This document shows positions 56,801-62,492 of a stretch of 64,000 nucleotides of DNA, piece after piece. Origin of the DNA: an uncultured Eubacteriales bacterium (GTDB lineage: Bacteria; Bacillota; Clostridia; Lachnospirales; Cellulosilyticaceae); assembly GCA_900551325.1 (NCBI GenBank), contig URVM01000004.1, positions 1 through 64,000 of the forward strand. Reading direction: 5' to 3'. The translations under genes and the position numbers were made by a program. The stretch's first letter is position 1; every line of letters begins with the position of its first letter. The notes beneath the pieces are model-generated. The model was not told where the DNA came from. It did not search any database and saw only the letters and a program-made list of their open reading frames with translations.

Positions 56801-56896
56801 AGCTACACATATATCATGCATAGGATATTCTTTACCTAGAAAATTCTTTAACTCTTCTTTTTGAATCATATTAAAGTTGTTATAAACTGTATCCAT
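53810..56896 (-). CDS. Primase-helicase-like replication protein
   Basis: About 1028 residues, ATG at 56896 with AAAGGAAG 9 bases upstream. The N-terminal part resembles archaeo-eukaryotic-type primases: IAIDID (about 128-133) for the metal-binding aspartates, FRLVF (about 175-179) and CRLFHGTNKG (about 213-222). A cysteine cluster C-x3-C-x7-C-x-C (about 416-430) may bind zinc. Then an NTPase: Walker A EASVGKTQT near 490-497 and LLIDEQ as Walker B. It probably primes and unwinds the excised element. Some motifs are divergent and I cannot assign the helicase superfamily. Confidence 0.65.
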   Translation of the reverse strand: MDTVYNNFNMIQKEELKNFLGKEYPMHDICVAPYAWGNKPNDLQLRIIQSSFKPKEEGKMCISFRVYGEKEEDSKGRKCEEVTIEHKYRIGTRNIYQLLNDVLSGCTFLTAYTESGSYNNDWLKSSIIAIDIDNGLTIKEALERCEYYGLIPTFVYPTYNHNEIVDESGKQIEKFRLVFITRQVITDPRIHKLLIGMLMDIFPERDKNCSNVCRLFHGTNKGWGIIWGELEQLPKRVIDIRDIVTSFWKKNGKESTYVSSFYRSFGVDVTSGKESINLLGESGGIEVQWRYQNTKKSEKKLLRGDCENVEGYEYKEDGVTISNCLANKTQIMQEIDLDEIAENCYLYNQARKGLYWLEEPEIVHLTTNLYDVEGASEDLRKIILNSPEWYNNDRYTQEAYIQKINGIPYRYKSRTSCAKNCRFWGTEFCSCKKSKVLDNLSRVIKKSVCVEGVPSYDIVKAERQLYMLKNQIMTTDTFSIDSQIQVFPIEASVGKTQTLIQAVTEMPSEISTLIVTKLKEEQKRLYEAMYNVLGDEVAMHNSDVALNDKQIRSSRILIITHEQYKKLCQDSSKADTFSYGRNLLLIDEQIELLTYFELNVNLLNDIGTILDRMGQTQILESYANLVSPIKLEIDKRFEQARETQWVTQVFDCEDATRRIEKILESVEKAYLAPSLFKGTSIEDRSILIKHIESLKYYFNTPYLLVDRNGIHSANLNIKHLDGFNRRIILDASANFTEVYKSNLFDVHSFERVINHANTVITHVKHTTTVTAKNNSAEYWEELKGYIVGNVLEGDRCIVFGSKEETLFHKIEMDKVEIEITTYSGSRGKNTWAEYNKAFIVHTQALKHPCYVLQYIYYFPEEAKEIVGDNESIKFSNGTGKFWQFVNNIRLNNLRITDIASNMYQSIKRIDRNLSKRQKKAEVHIITTNQKAVDIVVDQLNGLGELREQILVEPKKKENPKQKEMSEVLEKVFRNLQPGKYALKVVRDLCDIKTREEFNRALEVMEKQRGCTLESMGIFRKGNSYIVSN

Positions 56897-56948
56897 GTTG
56901 CTTCTTCCTTTCAATTTCATCACCTACTAAAACAATTTAAAAATCCAC

Positions 56949-56976
56949 TTGACATTTAGACAAGTTATTGTATAAT
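56949..56976 (+). promoter_or_regulatory. Consensus sigma-A promoter pointing away from the primase gene
   Basis: TTGACA (56949-56954), 16 bases, TATAAT (56971-56976): both hexamers are perfect consensus. It reads to the right, opposite to all protein genes nearby, and there is no protein gene downstream on this strand. It drives the candidate small RNA below. Confidence 0.75.
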
Positions 56977-56982
56977 GTTTAT

Positions 56983-57098
56983 ATAAGATGTTAATATGTC
57001 ATTTTTATAATCAATTATAGCATCTATCATAATTATAATCATTAGGCATTATGTATGAATGAAACTTTTGTTTTTTCATATTCATAATGCTTTTTTAT
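56983..57098 (+). ncRNA. Candidate small antisense/regulatory RNA of about 115 bases
   Basis: Promoter TTGACA-N16-TATAAT just upstream and a hairpin with T6 at the end (57046-57096) define a compact transcription unit with no credible reading frame (longest ATG frame 10 codons, no ribosome binding site). It lies in the gap in front of the primase-helicase gene and is antisense to any leader of that gene that starts above 57100. Plasmid copy-control RNAs have this layout. Function is inferred. Confidence 0.55.
57046..57096 (+). terminator. Rho-independent terminator of the small RNA
   Basis: GCATTATGTATGAATGAAA pairs with TTTCATATTCATAATGC (minor bulge) across a 9-base loop, then TTTTTT. Confidence 0.7.
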
Positions 57099-57180
57099 TA
57101 TTTTCTAAAATAATAACTTAAAATCAATATTTTACTTTATTGATCGTAAATGTGCTCTCAAATTACTGATAAATGCATGC

Positions 57181-57209
57181 AAAAAAGCAGGCACATAAGT
57201 GACCTGCTT
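57181..57209 (-). terminator. Rho-independent terminator of the 105-residue gene
   Basis: AAGCAGG(C)AC pairs with GTGACCTGCTT with loop ATAA, and A6 on the left becomes U6 on the minus strand. It isolates the primase gene from upstream transcription, so the primase promoter must lie between here and 56900. Confidence 0.75.
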
Positions 57210-57297
57210 CTCTATACTTTATCCATTACTCTAATCTTCCTCATTGTAATACCTTTGTTTCCATTACATCTATTGCATAATCTATATCATCATTTCC

Positions 57298-57615
57298 TCA
57301 AACTAAATCGAATATTTCAAAATAATACTCCTGTGTATTTTCATTCCATTCTACTCTATATTTCTTATTTCTTGATATTACTTCTGTTAATACAACCTTA
57401 CCATTCAATAGTAATTTCAACATATATTCATCATCAGTAACTTGCTCATAGAGTATTTTGTCCATTGCATTAACATTAAAATCGACTCCATTGTAATATA
57501 TGCATTTAATGCTTCTAAAACATTTTGCAAGCGAGTCCTTAAGCAATTGCTCACCATTCAGTACTTGTACTTGTATCCCCTCTAACTCATGACTTTCTTG
57601 TACCTCTTTATACAC
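57298..57615 (-). CDS. Small unknown island protein, 105 residues
   Basis: GTG start with a strong AAGGAGGG 9 bases upstream, so the gene is credible. The product is soluble and acidic with a predicted alpha-beta N-terminal part and a beta-rich end (YRVEWNENTQEYYFEIFDLV, 20 residues). No family recognised. Located between the resolvase gene and the candidate small RNA; it may regulate replication or be an island accessory protein. Confidence 0.55.
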   Translation of the reverse strand: MYKEVQESHELEGIQVQVLNGEQLLKDSLAKCFRSIKCIYYNGVDFNVNAMDKILYEQVTDDEYMLKLLLNGKVVLTEVISRNKKYRVEWNENTQEYYFEIFDLV

Positions 57616-57639
57616 TCTGTTATACCCTCCTTTTAAATT

Positions 57640-58110
57640 CGTCTTTATCTATAAATTCTTTCCTTTTGCCTCATATCTTAGCCTCCTAAAATATTACCCT
57701 ATCTATAACCAAAAATTAAGTATTATTTTCCTCATATAAAAGTACTATAATATAGATATATTTATCTATCTTCTTAACAAGTCATCATCTCATACAAAGT
57801 ATAACATGTAGGTAGATTTACCCCCCACTATACCTATAAAATAAAAAATATTCAGAATTTAAACCAAGCCCCCTCTAATATCATACTAGACAATGTTAAT
57901 AATCAACTAAAGACATCTTAAATAATCTTCTTCCTATATCTATACACCAGTGTGAACATCTACTAATGCCAATATCTAAACCTATAGTTCTTTTAATTTT
58001 GATAATATTTTCTACTAAGGCTTTTACTCCTATCTGAATAGCAAGGAATAAAAGCTTTTTTAGTTGTGATTACATTCTTATTGATTCTCTTTTCAGCTTA
58101 AAAAGGAGCA
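57640..58110. other. Intergenic region with a possible decayed coding remnant
   Basis: About 470 bases without an accepted gene. On the minus strand, roughly 58075 down to 57915, a stop-bounded frame of nearly 60 codons (ending GLDIGISRCSHWCIDIGRR..LVDY) lacks a start codon and a ribosome binding site; it may be a remnant of a lost gene or chance. The rest is AT-rich. Confidence 0.3.
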
Positions 58111-58114
58111 GTGA

Positions 58115-58708
58115 CTAACTCACTAACTCCCTCCTCGCTCTACGCTCCCTCATTGCTCTAGTCAATGTTGATTTACTTATCCTCATATCTCTTTCAACTT
58201 CTGTGTAGCTCTTGCCTCCACTCTCAATTAGATCTAGAGCTATTTCTAACTGTGCCTGTGTATACTTCTTTGGTCTACCATCTTTAAATCCTACCTTTGT
58301 CTTAGCCACTTCTTTTCCTGCCTGTGTACGCTCAATAATTGTATTACGTTCCATCTCTGCCACAGCTAAAAGTGTTGTTAAGAAGAACTTACCCATTGTT
58401 GTATTCTCTAACAATCCTACGTTAAGAACATGGACTGCTACACCTTTGGTAAATAGATTCTCTACTACCTGTATTCCCTCTACCGTATTTCTTGCCAATC
58501 TATCAAGTTTTGTAACTACCAATGTATCTCCTGCTTGAAGCTTTTCTACTAGATCTGTAAAAATCGGTCTACCAGTAGATGTTCCTGTATACTGCTCCTC
58601 TATAATATTTACATTTTCATATCTTGCTCTTATTTCTTCTGTTTGTGCTTGTAAACTATATCCATCTAATTGCTTACGGGTCGATACTCTACAATATCCA
58701 TAAATCAT
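58115..58708 (-). CDS. Serine recombinase (resolvase/invertase)
   Basis: A 197-residue small serine recombinase. The nucleophile is Ser9 in YCRVSTRKQ; LVVTKLDRLARN (about 60-71) carries the active-site arginines, and AEMERNTIIERTQAG lies in the long E helix. The C-terminal helix-turn-helix is KSYTEVERDMRISKSTLTRAM (in part RISKSTLTRAM). On plasmids such proteins resolve multimers. A cluster of repeats just upstream may be its res site. GAGGAC precedes the ATG. Confidence 0.9.
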   Translation of the reverse strand: MIYGYCRVSTRKQLDGYSLQAQTEEIRARYENVNIIEEQYTGTSTGRPIFTDLVEKLQAGDTLVVTKLDRLARNTVEGIQVVENLFTKGVAVHVLNVGLLENTTMGKFFLTTLLAVAEMERNTIIERTQAGKEVAKTKVGFKDGRPKKYTQAQLEIALDLIESGGKSYTEVERDMRISKSTLTRAMRERRARRELVS

Positions 58709-58735
58709 TACTTTTGTCCTCTTTTCTTTACCTCG

Positions 58736-58824
58736 TTTTGACTATAACTTTTGACCATGTTCTATGTACTGATTTTGTGTAACCTGTTAGTCATAGTCAT
58801 AAGTGTTAACTTCTGACTATGACT
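58736..58824. promoter_or_regulatory. Candidate res site: TGACTAT repeats and palindrome upstream of the resolvase gene
   Basis: Direct repeats TTTTGACTAT (58736-58745) and TTTTGACCAT (58749-58758) are followed by a 36-bp imperfect palindrome AGTCATAGTCA..TGACTATGACT (58789-58824). Clustered, inverted subsites upstream of the recombinase gene are typical of resolution sites. A T run follows on the plus strand, so it could instead be a terminator, but no plus-strand gene needs one here. Confidence 0.45.
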
Positions 58825-58834
58825 TTTTTCAAAA

Positions 58835-59521
58835 CTATTCATCAATACATTCTAACCCCTCTTTGCTTTCTAACTTCTTTACTATCATTACATCACATCT
58901 TAGGTTAATAAATAGTACTAGTATCTCAGAATCATATGCCCACCTTGCCACACCACCATCTCTCACAATATGCTGATAAGTTGTAATAGAATCTGTTGTC
59001 CCAATTTCAAGAGGTATGTGGTCTGGAGCAATCTCATATATAGTTCCATCTAGTGCTTCACCAATTATTGACTCTGCCCAACTTAGTTCACCATCTTTTC
59101 TCGCTCCCCTTCCTTTTTCTGGCACTACTATCGCTTTTATATCTCTTCCCTCTACGCTTCTTTCTTTAAATTGCCTTAAGCCCTCATCTAGTCTTTCTTG
59201 ATTAGTATCTACTCTGCTATCACTAGTTGGCACTTGTCCTAAATGTATCTTAAAGTAAAAAAGCTCTCCTACAAGAAATCTTTTTTGTATCTCGCAAACA
59301 AAGTAAGCATCATATATATCTGGATAAGGTAGCTTATAATGATTATATTGATAAATTGCATCTATAAAGACCTTATCATATCTTTCATCTAACAAACTAC
59401 GCCACATTTCATACACAATCATTACAACTCCTTCATTCTCATACAATGCACGATCTACAATATAACGTTTCAACTCTTTTTTATTATCCATATTACACTT
59501 AAACAAATAACCCTTATTCAT
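58835..59521 (-). CDS. Unknown island protein, 228 residues
   Basis: A soluble, acidic protein with no family I recognise. Notable segments: YIVDRALYENEGVVMIVYEMW near the N terminus (in part VVMIVYEMWRSLL), AIVVPEKGRGARKDGELSW in the middle. AGGATAGGTAGAGG precedes the ATG. Divergent from the HEPN gene 90 bases away, so the two may share a control region and possibly form a pair, such as toxin and antidote; this is only positional. Confidence 0.5.
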   Translation of the reverse strand: MNKGYLFKCNMDNKKELKRYIVDRALYENEGVVMIVYEMWRSLLDERYDKVFIDAIYQYNHYKLPYPDIYDAYFVCEIQKRFLVGELFYFKIHLGQVPTSDSRVDTNQERLDEGLRQFKERSVEGRDIKAIVVPEKGRGARKDGELSWAESIIGEALDGTIYEIAPDHIPLEIGTTDSITTYQHIVRDGGVARWAYDSEILVLFINLRCDVMIVKKLESKEGLECIDE

Positions 59522-59611
59522 TCCTCTACCTATCCTTTCTTAAGTTACTTCTACTTTCTTTTCCTATACACTCCTGATACAATAAAAATAAAACTAATCA
59601 AGGAGAATATT

Positions 59612-60322
59612 ATGAATCAATCTACACAAGAAAGAAATTATTTAATTGATTTAGTAAATAAAATCCAGTATGATCCTAATAATTTTATTATAAAGACTGA
59701 TAATGATAAGTATATCTTTGGCTTGTGCAGTCCAAACCCTAATGACCCACTCAGTAAATTTTTTATGTATAAAACTTTATTTGACTCGATTCAAGATATT
59801 GACAAAAAGATAAAATATTCCTTTGAACAAAGTCTATCATTCGCTTATACCGATGCCGTATTTAAGAATTTCAAGATGTTCGACTCATCTCCTGAAGAAG
59901 AGAAAGCGTATTACTATCTTGAAAATGCTCTATTTAGAACTTCAACTCTTTGGGACTTATTAGCCCAGATTTACAACATTATTTGTGACACTAATCTCCC
60001 AGTAGATAAAATTAAATATTATTGGTTTTTTACAAATCAATCCAAGAACCCGTCTCCATTTCAAGATACCTTAAATGCTATCAAAGCGTATTTAGACCAA
60101 GCTGACAATACAAATACTCCAACACTTTGGGAAGGAAATCATACATTCTGTAATAAAATCCGTAATAAAATGACACACCGTAACTCCCCAGCCGTTAATA
60201 CTGCATCAAATTTTGATTTTAGTCTTAAAGATCACCCTACATATCTGCTCAAAAGAGTAATTGAAGATTACTACGTTGTGTCTAATTTTATTCGTGAAGC
60301 ATTTATGTTAATAGAAGCTTAA
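59612..60322 (+). CDS. HEPN-domain protein, Cthe_2314-like
   Basis: A 236-residue helical protein with CAAGGAG before the ATG. Its pattern (LENALFRTSTLWDLLAQIYNI in the middle, NKIRNKMTHRNSP at about 181-193) matches the Cthe_2314-type HEPN family as I recall it. The RNKMTH segment is an R-x4-H motif (R184, H189), the catalytic signature of HEPN RNases. Many HEPN proteins are toxins or defence effectors. It is the only plus-strand protein gene of the island and its stop overlaps the repA stop by 4 bases. Confidence 0.7.
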   Translation: MNQSTQERNYLIDLVNKIQYDPNNFIIKTDNDKYIFGLCSPNPNDPLSKFFMYKTLFDSIQDIDKKIKYSFEQSLSFAYTDAVFKNFKMFDSSPEEEKAYYYLENALFRTSTLWDLLAQIYNIICDTNLPVDKIKYYWFFTNQSKNPSPFQDTLNAIKAYLDQADNTNTPTLWEGNHTFCNKIRNKMTHRNSPAVNTASNFDFSLKDHPTYLLKRVIEDYYVVSNFIREAFMLIEA

Positions 60323-61203
60323 CCTCTACCAAACTCTTCCTCGTATTCAAATACTTGGTCAAAGGAAAATACCTGTTCCTGCCACCATACTTTCAAAATG
60401 CCTTGGGCATAGTCCCACCCCTTATTCTTATTACCTGCAATATCTATTGCATGGAGTACTACATCTTTTTCAAATCTGCTTAGATACCCTCGTAAGGATT
60501 CTTGTACCTTAGGAGATGGCTTTCTACCAAAGGCATGTTTAAATTCATCTATAACATCTGAATCCAGTTCTGGTAAATGAGCATTCAAAGGAGCAACAAC
60601 AACCTCTTCTTTTTCTTTAGGTTGTTGTTGTTTATTCTTATTCTCATTAATCTTAGTATTAATATAGTTATTCTTATTATGGCTCTGTTTTTCAGAAGTC
60701 CTGAACTCTGTTTTATTGCTTTTCTGACTTCTGTTTTTCAGAGGTTCGGAGTTCTGGTTTTCAGAGTTCCTTGTATTTGCAGGTACTTTACCTTGTTTCT
60801 CTTCATTTGAATCCTCGTCTAATAGATCTAACAGTTCTGCATCTGAATACACTTGGTTAAGGTCTTCTGCATCACATATGTAGATCTCATTACATCTATT
60901 ACACCCTATCCTCTTCTCTACAATAAGCCCTAAGTCTCGAAGTTCTTTGAATACTTTGGTCATCTTATCTTTCTTGATACCCAGACGTAGCATAAGCTTC
61001 TCTCTGCTTAATTTGACATAAATTTCTCCTGCTTCATTGATCCACCCATTATTGATAGACAGAGGGAGCAGATTGCGAAGCATGGCATATGTCTCCCTAG
61101 AAGATGGATTCATGCCTATGTATTTGGGATTGTGGTAAAACGCTTGTGGAATTTGATAAAACTGTATAGTGTTATAACTCTGTAGTGTAATTATCTTTGG
61201 CAT
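60319..61203 (-). CDS. repA: Plasmid-type replication initiator (RepA_N plus DnaD-like domain)
   Basis: A 294-residue protein. The N-terminal RepA_N winged-helix domain (about 14-110) has FYQIPQAFY, LSINNGWINEAGEIYVKLSRE (in part GWINEAGEIY) and LRDLGLIVEKR. A disordered, Asn/Lys-rich linker (about 130-205) contains the DNA iterons. A DnaD-like C-terminal domain (about 215-285) ends with GILKVWWQEQV. In RepA_N plasmids such as pSK41 the origin lies inside this gene. AGGAG precedes the ATG, 11 bases after the integrase gene, so both are in one operon. Confidence 0.82.
   Translation of the reverse strand: MPKIITLQSYNTIQFYQIPQAFYHNPKYIGMNPSSRETYAMLRNLLPLSINNGWINEAGEIYVKLSREKLMLRLGIKKDKMTKVFKELRDLGLIVEKRIGCNRCNEIYICDAEDLNQVYSDAELLDLLDEDSNEEKQGKVPANTRNSENQNSEPLKNRSQKSNKTEFRTSEKQSHNKNNYINTKINENKNKQQQPKEKEEVVVAPLNAHLPELDSDVIDEFKHAFGRKPSPKVQESLRGYLSRFEKDVVLHAIDIAGNKNKGWDYAQGILKVWWQEQVFSFDQVFEYEEEFGRG
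60620..60775. repeat. Putative replication origin: four 23-bp iterons and AT-rich flank inside repA
   Basis: Four units start at exactly 23-base spacing: 60684, 60707, 60730 and 60753. Units 1, 3 and 4 begin TCTGTTTTTCAGA, TCTGTTTTTCAGA and TCTGGTTTTCAGA; unit 2 keeps only TCTGTTTT. Next to them, 60630-60680 is extremely AT-rich, a good unwinding element. Location in the linker-coding part of the initiator gene is what known RepA_N replicons show. Origin function is inferred. Confidence 0.65.
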
Positions 61204-61214
61204 AGTATGTGCTC

Positions 61215-62198
61215 CTATCTTCTCATGTGGGCAAGTGGACTAAAGGCTTGGTAACTTTGTCTTATATCATCATCTGTAAGGTCTAAATAGGCTTTCTCAG
61301 TCACCATAACGCTACTATGACCAAGTATTTGACTTAGAGTGAATATATTCCCACCATTCATCAAAAACCTCTTTGCAAAGTTATTTCTAAGAGTATGAGG
61401 TGATACACCTTCTAATCCTATTCTTTTACAGTAGTTCCTAAAATTTTTCTCATAGATATGATTTTTAAACGGATTGCCTCTTTGTGTTGTAAAAAGATAC
61501 TCTGTATTGGTATAAATATCTTTGTACTTAAGCCATCTCTTAATAAGCAAATTCATCTCATTTGAAAAGTAAACAATCCTATCTTTTTTCCCTTTTGTAT
61601 TCTGTGCAGGTAGAAAAATAGCTCTTTTATTAATGTCTACATCTTCTATCTTAATTAAAAGACATTCACTAATCCTCATGCCTGTATCCATTAAAAGATT
61701 TGTAATAACATAATCTCTATACTCTACATAGTTTGAAACATCAAACACTCTAAGAAGCATCTTAAACTGTGTATCTGTTATGAAATCTTTAGCCTTTCTT
61801 GTATTAGGCAGTGCTTTTAGTTTAAGTGCAGGATTGCTCTTTGTAATCTGAAAATCATTACAGTAGGAGCAGAATGCCTTAATGTTTCGCAGATAGTTGT
61901 TAACAGTAGTCGTAGATACCCTCTTTCCTAGATCTGTTCGATTATGTGGATTATTAATCTTTCTAGTAAACTCATCTGAAACTACTGTATACTTTCCTCT
62001 TTCTTTTACATAGGCCAGATATTCCACAATAACCTTTGTTGTCATCTTAGAAGCAGTTTGTATATTATGCTTATCTTCACAGTACTTGGCAAACATTCGT
62101 AAAGACTGCTCATAAGATTTAATCGTTTTGTTAGATAAATTTTTAGTTTTACAATACACTAGATAATCTTCTATTTGATAAAAGAACTCATTAAACAT
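61215..62198 (-). CDS. int: Tyrosine integrase of the island
   Basis: A 327-residue XerC/D-like recombinase. SAM-like core-binding domain (about 5-115), catalytic domain with Arg175 in TGMRISECLLI, His268/Arg271 in HTLRNNF, His294 in LGHSSVMV and nucleophile Tyr304. The third position of the His-x-x-Arg-His box is Asn272, a tolerated variant. AGGAGG lies 6 bases before the ATG and is buried in a hairpin. It is the first gene next to the intact spo0A end, as expected for an integrase using that site, and is followed by repA after 11 bases. Confidence 0.9.
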   Translation of the reverse strand: MFNEFFYQIEDYLVYCKTKNLSNKTIKSYEQSLRMFAKYCEDKHNIQTASKMTTKVIVEYLAYVKERGKYTVVSDEFTRKINNPHNRTDLGKRVSTTTVNNYLRNIKAFCSYCNDFQITKSNPALKLKALPNTRKAKDFITDTQFKMLLRVFDVSNYVEYRDYVITNLLMDTGMRISECLLIKIEDVDINKRAIFLPAQNTKGKKDRIVYFSNEMNLLIKRWLKYKDIYTNTEYLFTTQRGNPFKNHIYEKNFRNYCKRIGLEGVSPHTLRNNFAKRFLMNGGNIFTLSQILGHSSVMVTEKAYLDLTDDDIRQSYQAFSPLAHMRR

Positions 62199-62202
62199 AA
62201 AA

Positions 62203-62251
62203 AACCTCCTCAGTTTTAATAGTCTTTTCAGACCAATAAACTAAGGAGGTT
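62203..62251 (-). promoter_or_regulatory. Hairpin covering the integrase ribosome binding site, terminator-like
   Basis: On the minus strand AACCTCCTTAGTTT pairs with AAACTGAGGAGGTT, with a further GTCT-GAAA-AGAC stem on top (GAAA tetraloop). The 3' arm is the integrase Shine-Dalgarno sequence and it is followed by TTTTTT then the ATG. The element can thus end spo0A readthrough and also block integrase translation. Confidence 0.6.
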
Positions 62252-62347
62252 GGTTGCCTCTATCAGAAATTATTTGTTGCCTTTAATGGGCAAATTTAGC
62301 TCAATTCCAGTTACACTTTTGATAGTTTATTGCACTAGAATTTTTTG

Positions 62348-62357
62348 AAACCCTTGT
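62348..62357. repeat. Candidate integrase arm site (AAACCCTTGT), right end
   Basis: Inverted partner of 44297-44306, 11 bases outside the spo0A stop codon. See the left copy for the joined-ends argument. Confidence 0.4.
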
Positions 62358-62368
62358 TATTACTGACT

Positions 62369-62492
62369 TTACCCTACTTGAAGTTCAAGTCTTAATCTAT
62401 CGGCGATAAGTGCGATAAATTCTGAGTTAGTAGGTTTCCCCTTACCGTTATTCACAGTGTAACCAAAAAGTTGGTCAATAGTATCCATCTTA
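62369..62492. repeat. spo0A 3'-end direct repeat, right copy
   Basis: This 124-bp segment of the intact gene matches 44171-44294 at 107 positions in the same orientation. Sixteen or so of the differences leave the protein unchanged. The identical 29-base core within it is 62430-62458. Confidence 0.9.

Larger units (their letters stand above)
44171..62492. mobile_element. Integrated plasmid-like genomic island inserted at the 3' end of spo0A
   Basis: About 18.2 kb bounded by two direct copies of the spo0A 3' end. The longest identical block in them, 44232-44260 and 62430-62458 (29 bases), is the best guess for the att core. Inside: tyrosine integrase beside the intact gene, RepA_N-type initiator with iterons, primase-helicase, serine recombinase, a candidate antisense RNA, a type I restriction-modification operon, a methyltransferase plus probable nuclease, a HEPN protein and several unknown genes. 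No conjugation or phage structural genes are seen, so transfer would need help. Confidence 0.9.

Noticed and set aside
57150..57440. Plus-strand 96-codon hydrophobic frame
   Set aside because: It lies opposite the 105-residue gene, which has a strong ribosome binding site, and its own start has none. The hydrophobic composition is what an antisense frame of an AT-rich gene gives.
60630..60830. TCTGTTTTTCAGA repeats read as a CRISPR array
   Set aside because: Units are 23 bases without separate unique spacers and lie inside the open frame of the initiator gene. No cas genes are present.
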